The position numbers and the translations under genes are program-made. The notes below the pieces were generated by a model. The model was not told the origin of the DNA. It made no database searches and saw nothing but the letters and a program-made list of their open reading frames with translations. 64,000 bases of DNA from Trichuris trichiura (Eukaryota > Nematoda > Enoplea > Trichinellida > Trichuridae), in NCBI GenBank assembly GCA_037903355.1, contig JBAJFE010000017.1, forward strand, positions 186,001 to 250,000. Reading direction: 5' to 3'. Below, piece after piece: positions 63,301 through 64,000 of the stretch (position 1 is its first letter; each line of letters opens with the position of its first letter).

Positions 63301-63953
63301 AAGCGGAAAAATGTTTTTTTTTCGCTACGTTACAGAGTGCCAAAAAGGAGTTGAAAGCGGTCGACTCTTCGCTGAAGCAACTGGAGCAGCTGCGCGTTCA
63401 GGTGGCCGAATTCTTTTGCGAAGAAGTGCAGCCATTCAAACTTGAAGATTGCTTCAAGGTGATCGCCAGCTTTCAAAGCCGTTTTGCCCAAGCTGTGCAG
63501 GTTAGCCAACGGGTCCATTGCCGTCTCCGTATGTTGTGAGATGGTTGTTTGCTGCTTTAAGGAAAATGCCGAGCGAAAAAGTCGAGATCTAAAAAGAACA
63601 AGTCGCGCCGCGGAAGCGGGTAAGACAACCCAATTGGAATGTATTTTATCCAATGCTTTTATCGAAATCGTGAAAGTTATTTTAGGTAATGGTTCGCTAC
63701 CGAATAGTAAGGCTTCCAGCCCGTCGTTAAGTCGCCATCAGTGTTCAGCCTCGATTTCAAGTTATCCAAGCAGCGAGAAGTTGCGAGACAAGTTCGACAG
63801 CGGTCATGGTAAATCTGGTTTCCATTGGATGCCCGCAAGCTGTAGAAAACCTATACGGCACCAATCTTCGTTTGCCAGTCTTTTGCATGCCGATAGGGAA
63901 AGACCTCGGCGACCATCGATCCCGAATTGTCTCGATCCCAACTCCATTCCAGG
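57396..63953 (+). CDS. INF2: INF2-like formin (actin nucleator), partial, runs off the right edge
   Basis: Exons, all in phase: 57396-57630, 58913-59967, 61432-61534, 61881-61966, 62030-62130, 62774-62844, 62889-63082, 63148-63271, 63336-63500, 63562-63619 and 63686-63953 (donor GTGAGA, so it continues). Formins nucleate and elongate unbranched actin with a dimeric FH2 domain. The first exon and the start of the second resemble the end of the DID/FH3 region (LSDLFSTVCKQ, FWDALDHFLHNLEG). A short FH1 with a ten-proline run follows near 59250-59290. The FH2 starts at KLRSLPWHKVPS and continues with LLDAKRSINVNIFLKQFR (the INF2/FHDC1 form), LRSMIKILPEPDE, VGNYLN, NAFGFRLVSLWNLFELR and a helical tail, then a basic post-FH2 stretch. 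The N-terminal exons lie upstream and are unresolved, and the C-terminus is outside the window. Formin identity is firm; the INF2/FHDC1 subclass is likely. Confidence 0.93.
59968..61431 (+). other. Formin intron with (CT)n microsatellite
   Basis: A 1.46 kb intron between FH2 exons. It contains a (CT)9-like run at 60430-60447 and an octamer ATTTGCAT at about 59985. No other gene was seen. Confidence 0.6.
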
Positions 63954-64000
63954 GTGAGAGTTGATCCCGCCTTAAACGTAGTACATAAACAGATCCCCTT

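Overview
This is eukaryotic DNA. Genes are split by many short introns (about 51-64 nt, plus some kilobase ones) with GT donors and TTTTCAG/TTTTAG-type acceptors. The proteins are animal families: a smoothelin-type CH protein, a class I GLUT sugar transporter, casein kinase II beta and an INF2-like formin. Three start codons have a splice acceptor 14-33 nt upstream, as expected for spliced-leader trans-splicing. I read it as an invertebrate, most likely a nematode; the sequence alone does not name the species.

Layout. 1-3860: no gene I can support. 3875-11375 (+): exons ending in a smoothelin-type calponin-homology domain. 13.4-20.6 kb: four diverged copies of an undescribed repeat, dotted on one strand with about 39 GATAT motifs; a short 41-bp tandem repeat lies between two copies. 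21706-22276: two divergent serine tRNA genes. 23858-31081 (-): a complete 12-exon glucose transporter (501 aa) with a 4.8 kb first intron. 35529-38490: a Penelope-like retroelement with terminal inverted repeats, a 14-bp target-site duplication and several frameshifts. 38980-39874 (-): complete five-exon casein kinase II beta (222 aa). 40655-40927 (-): a two-exon 72-aa protein of unknown function. 41-57 kb: mostly unassigned T-rich sequence with scattered exon-like islands, a 380-bp foldback and a near-perfect hairpin. 57396-63953 (+): eleven exons of an INF2-like formin that runs off the right edge.

These are independent animal genes, not an operon. CH protein and formin both bear on actin; the other two are a sugar transporter and a kinase subunit. 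Three large-scale signals are not explained by the genes: the strand-specific GATAT repeat family, a roughly tenfold excess of the octamer ATTTGCAT/ATGCAAAT across the window, and a switch in A/T strand bias that seems to mark the direction of transcription. All exon joins were made by hand from splice signals, reading phase and family resemblance.
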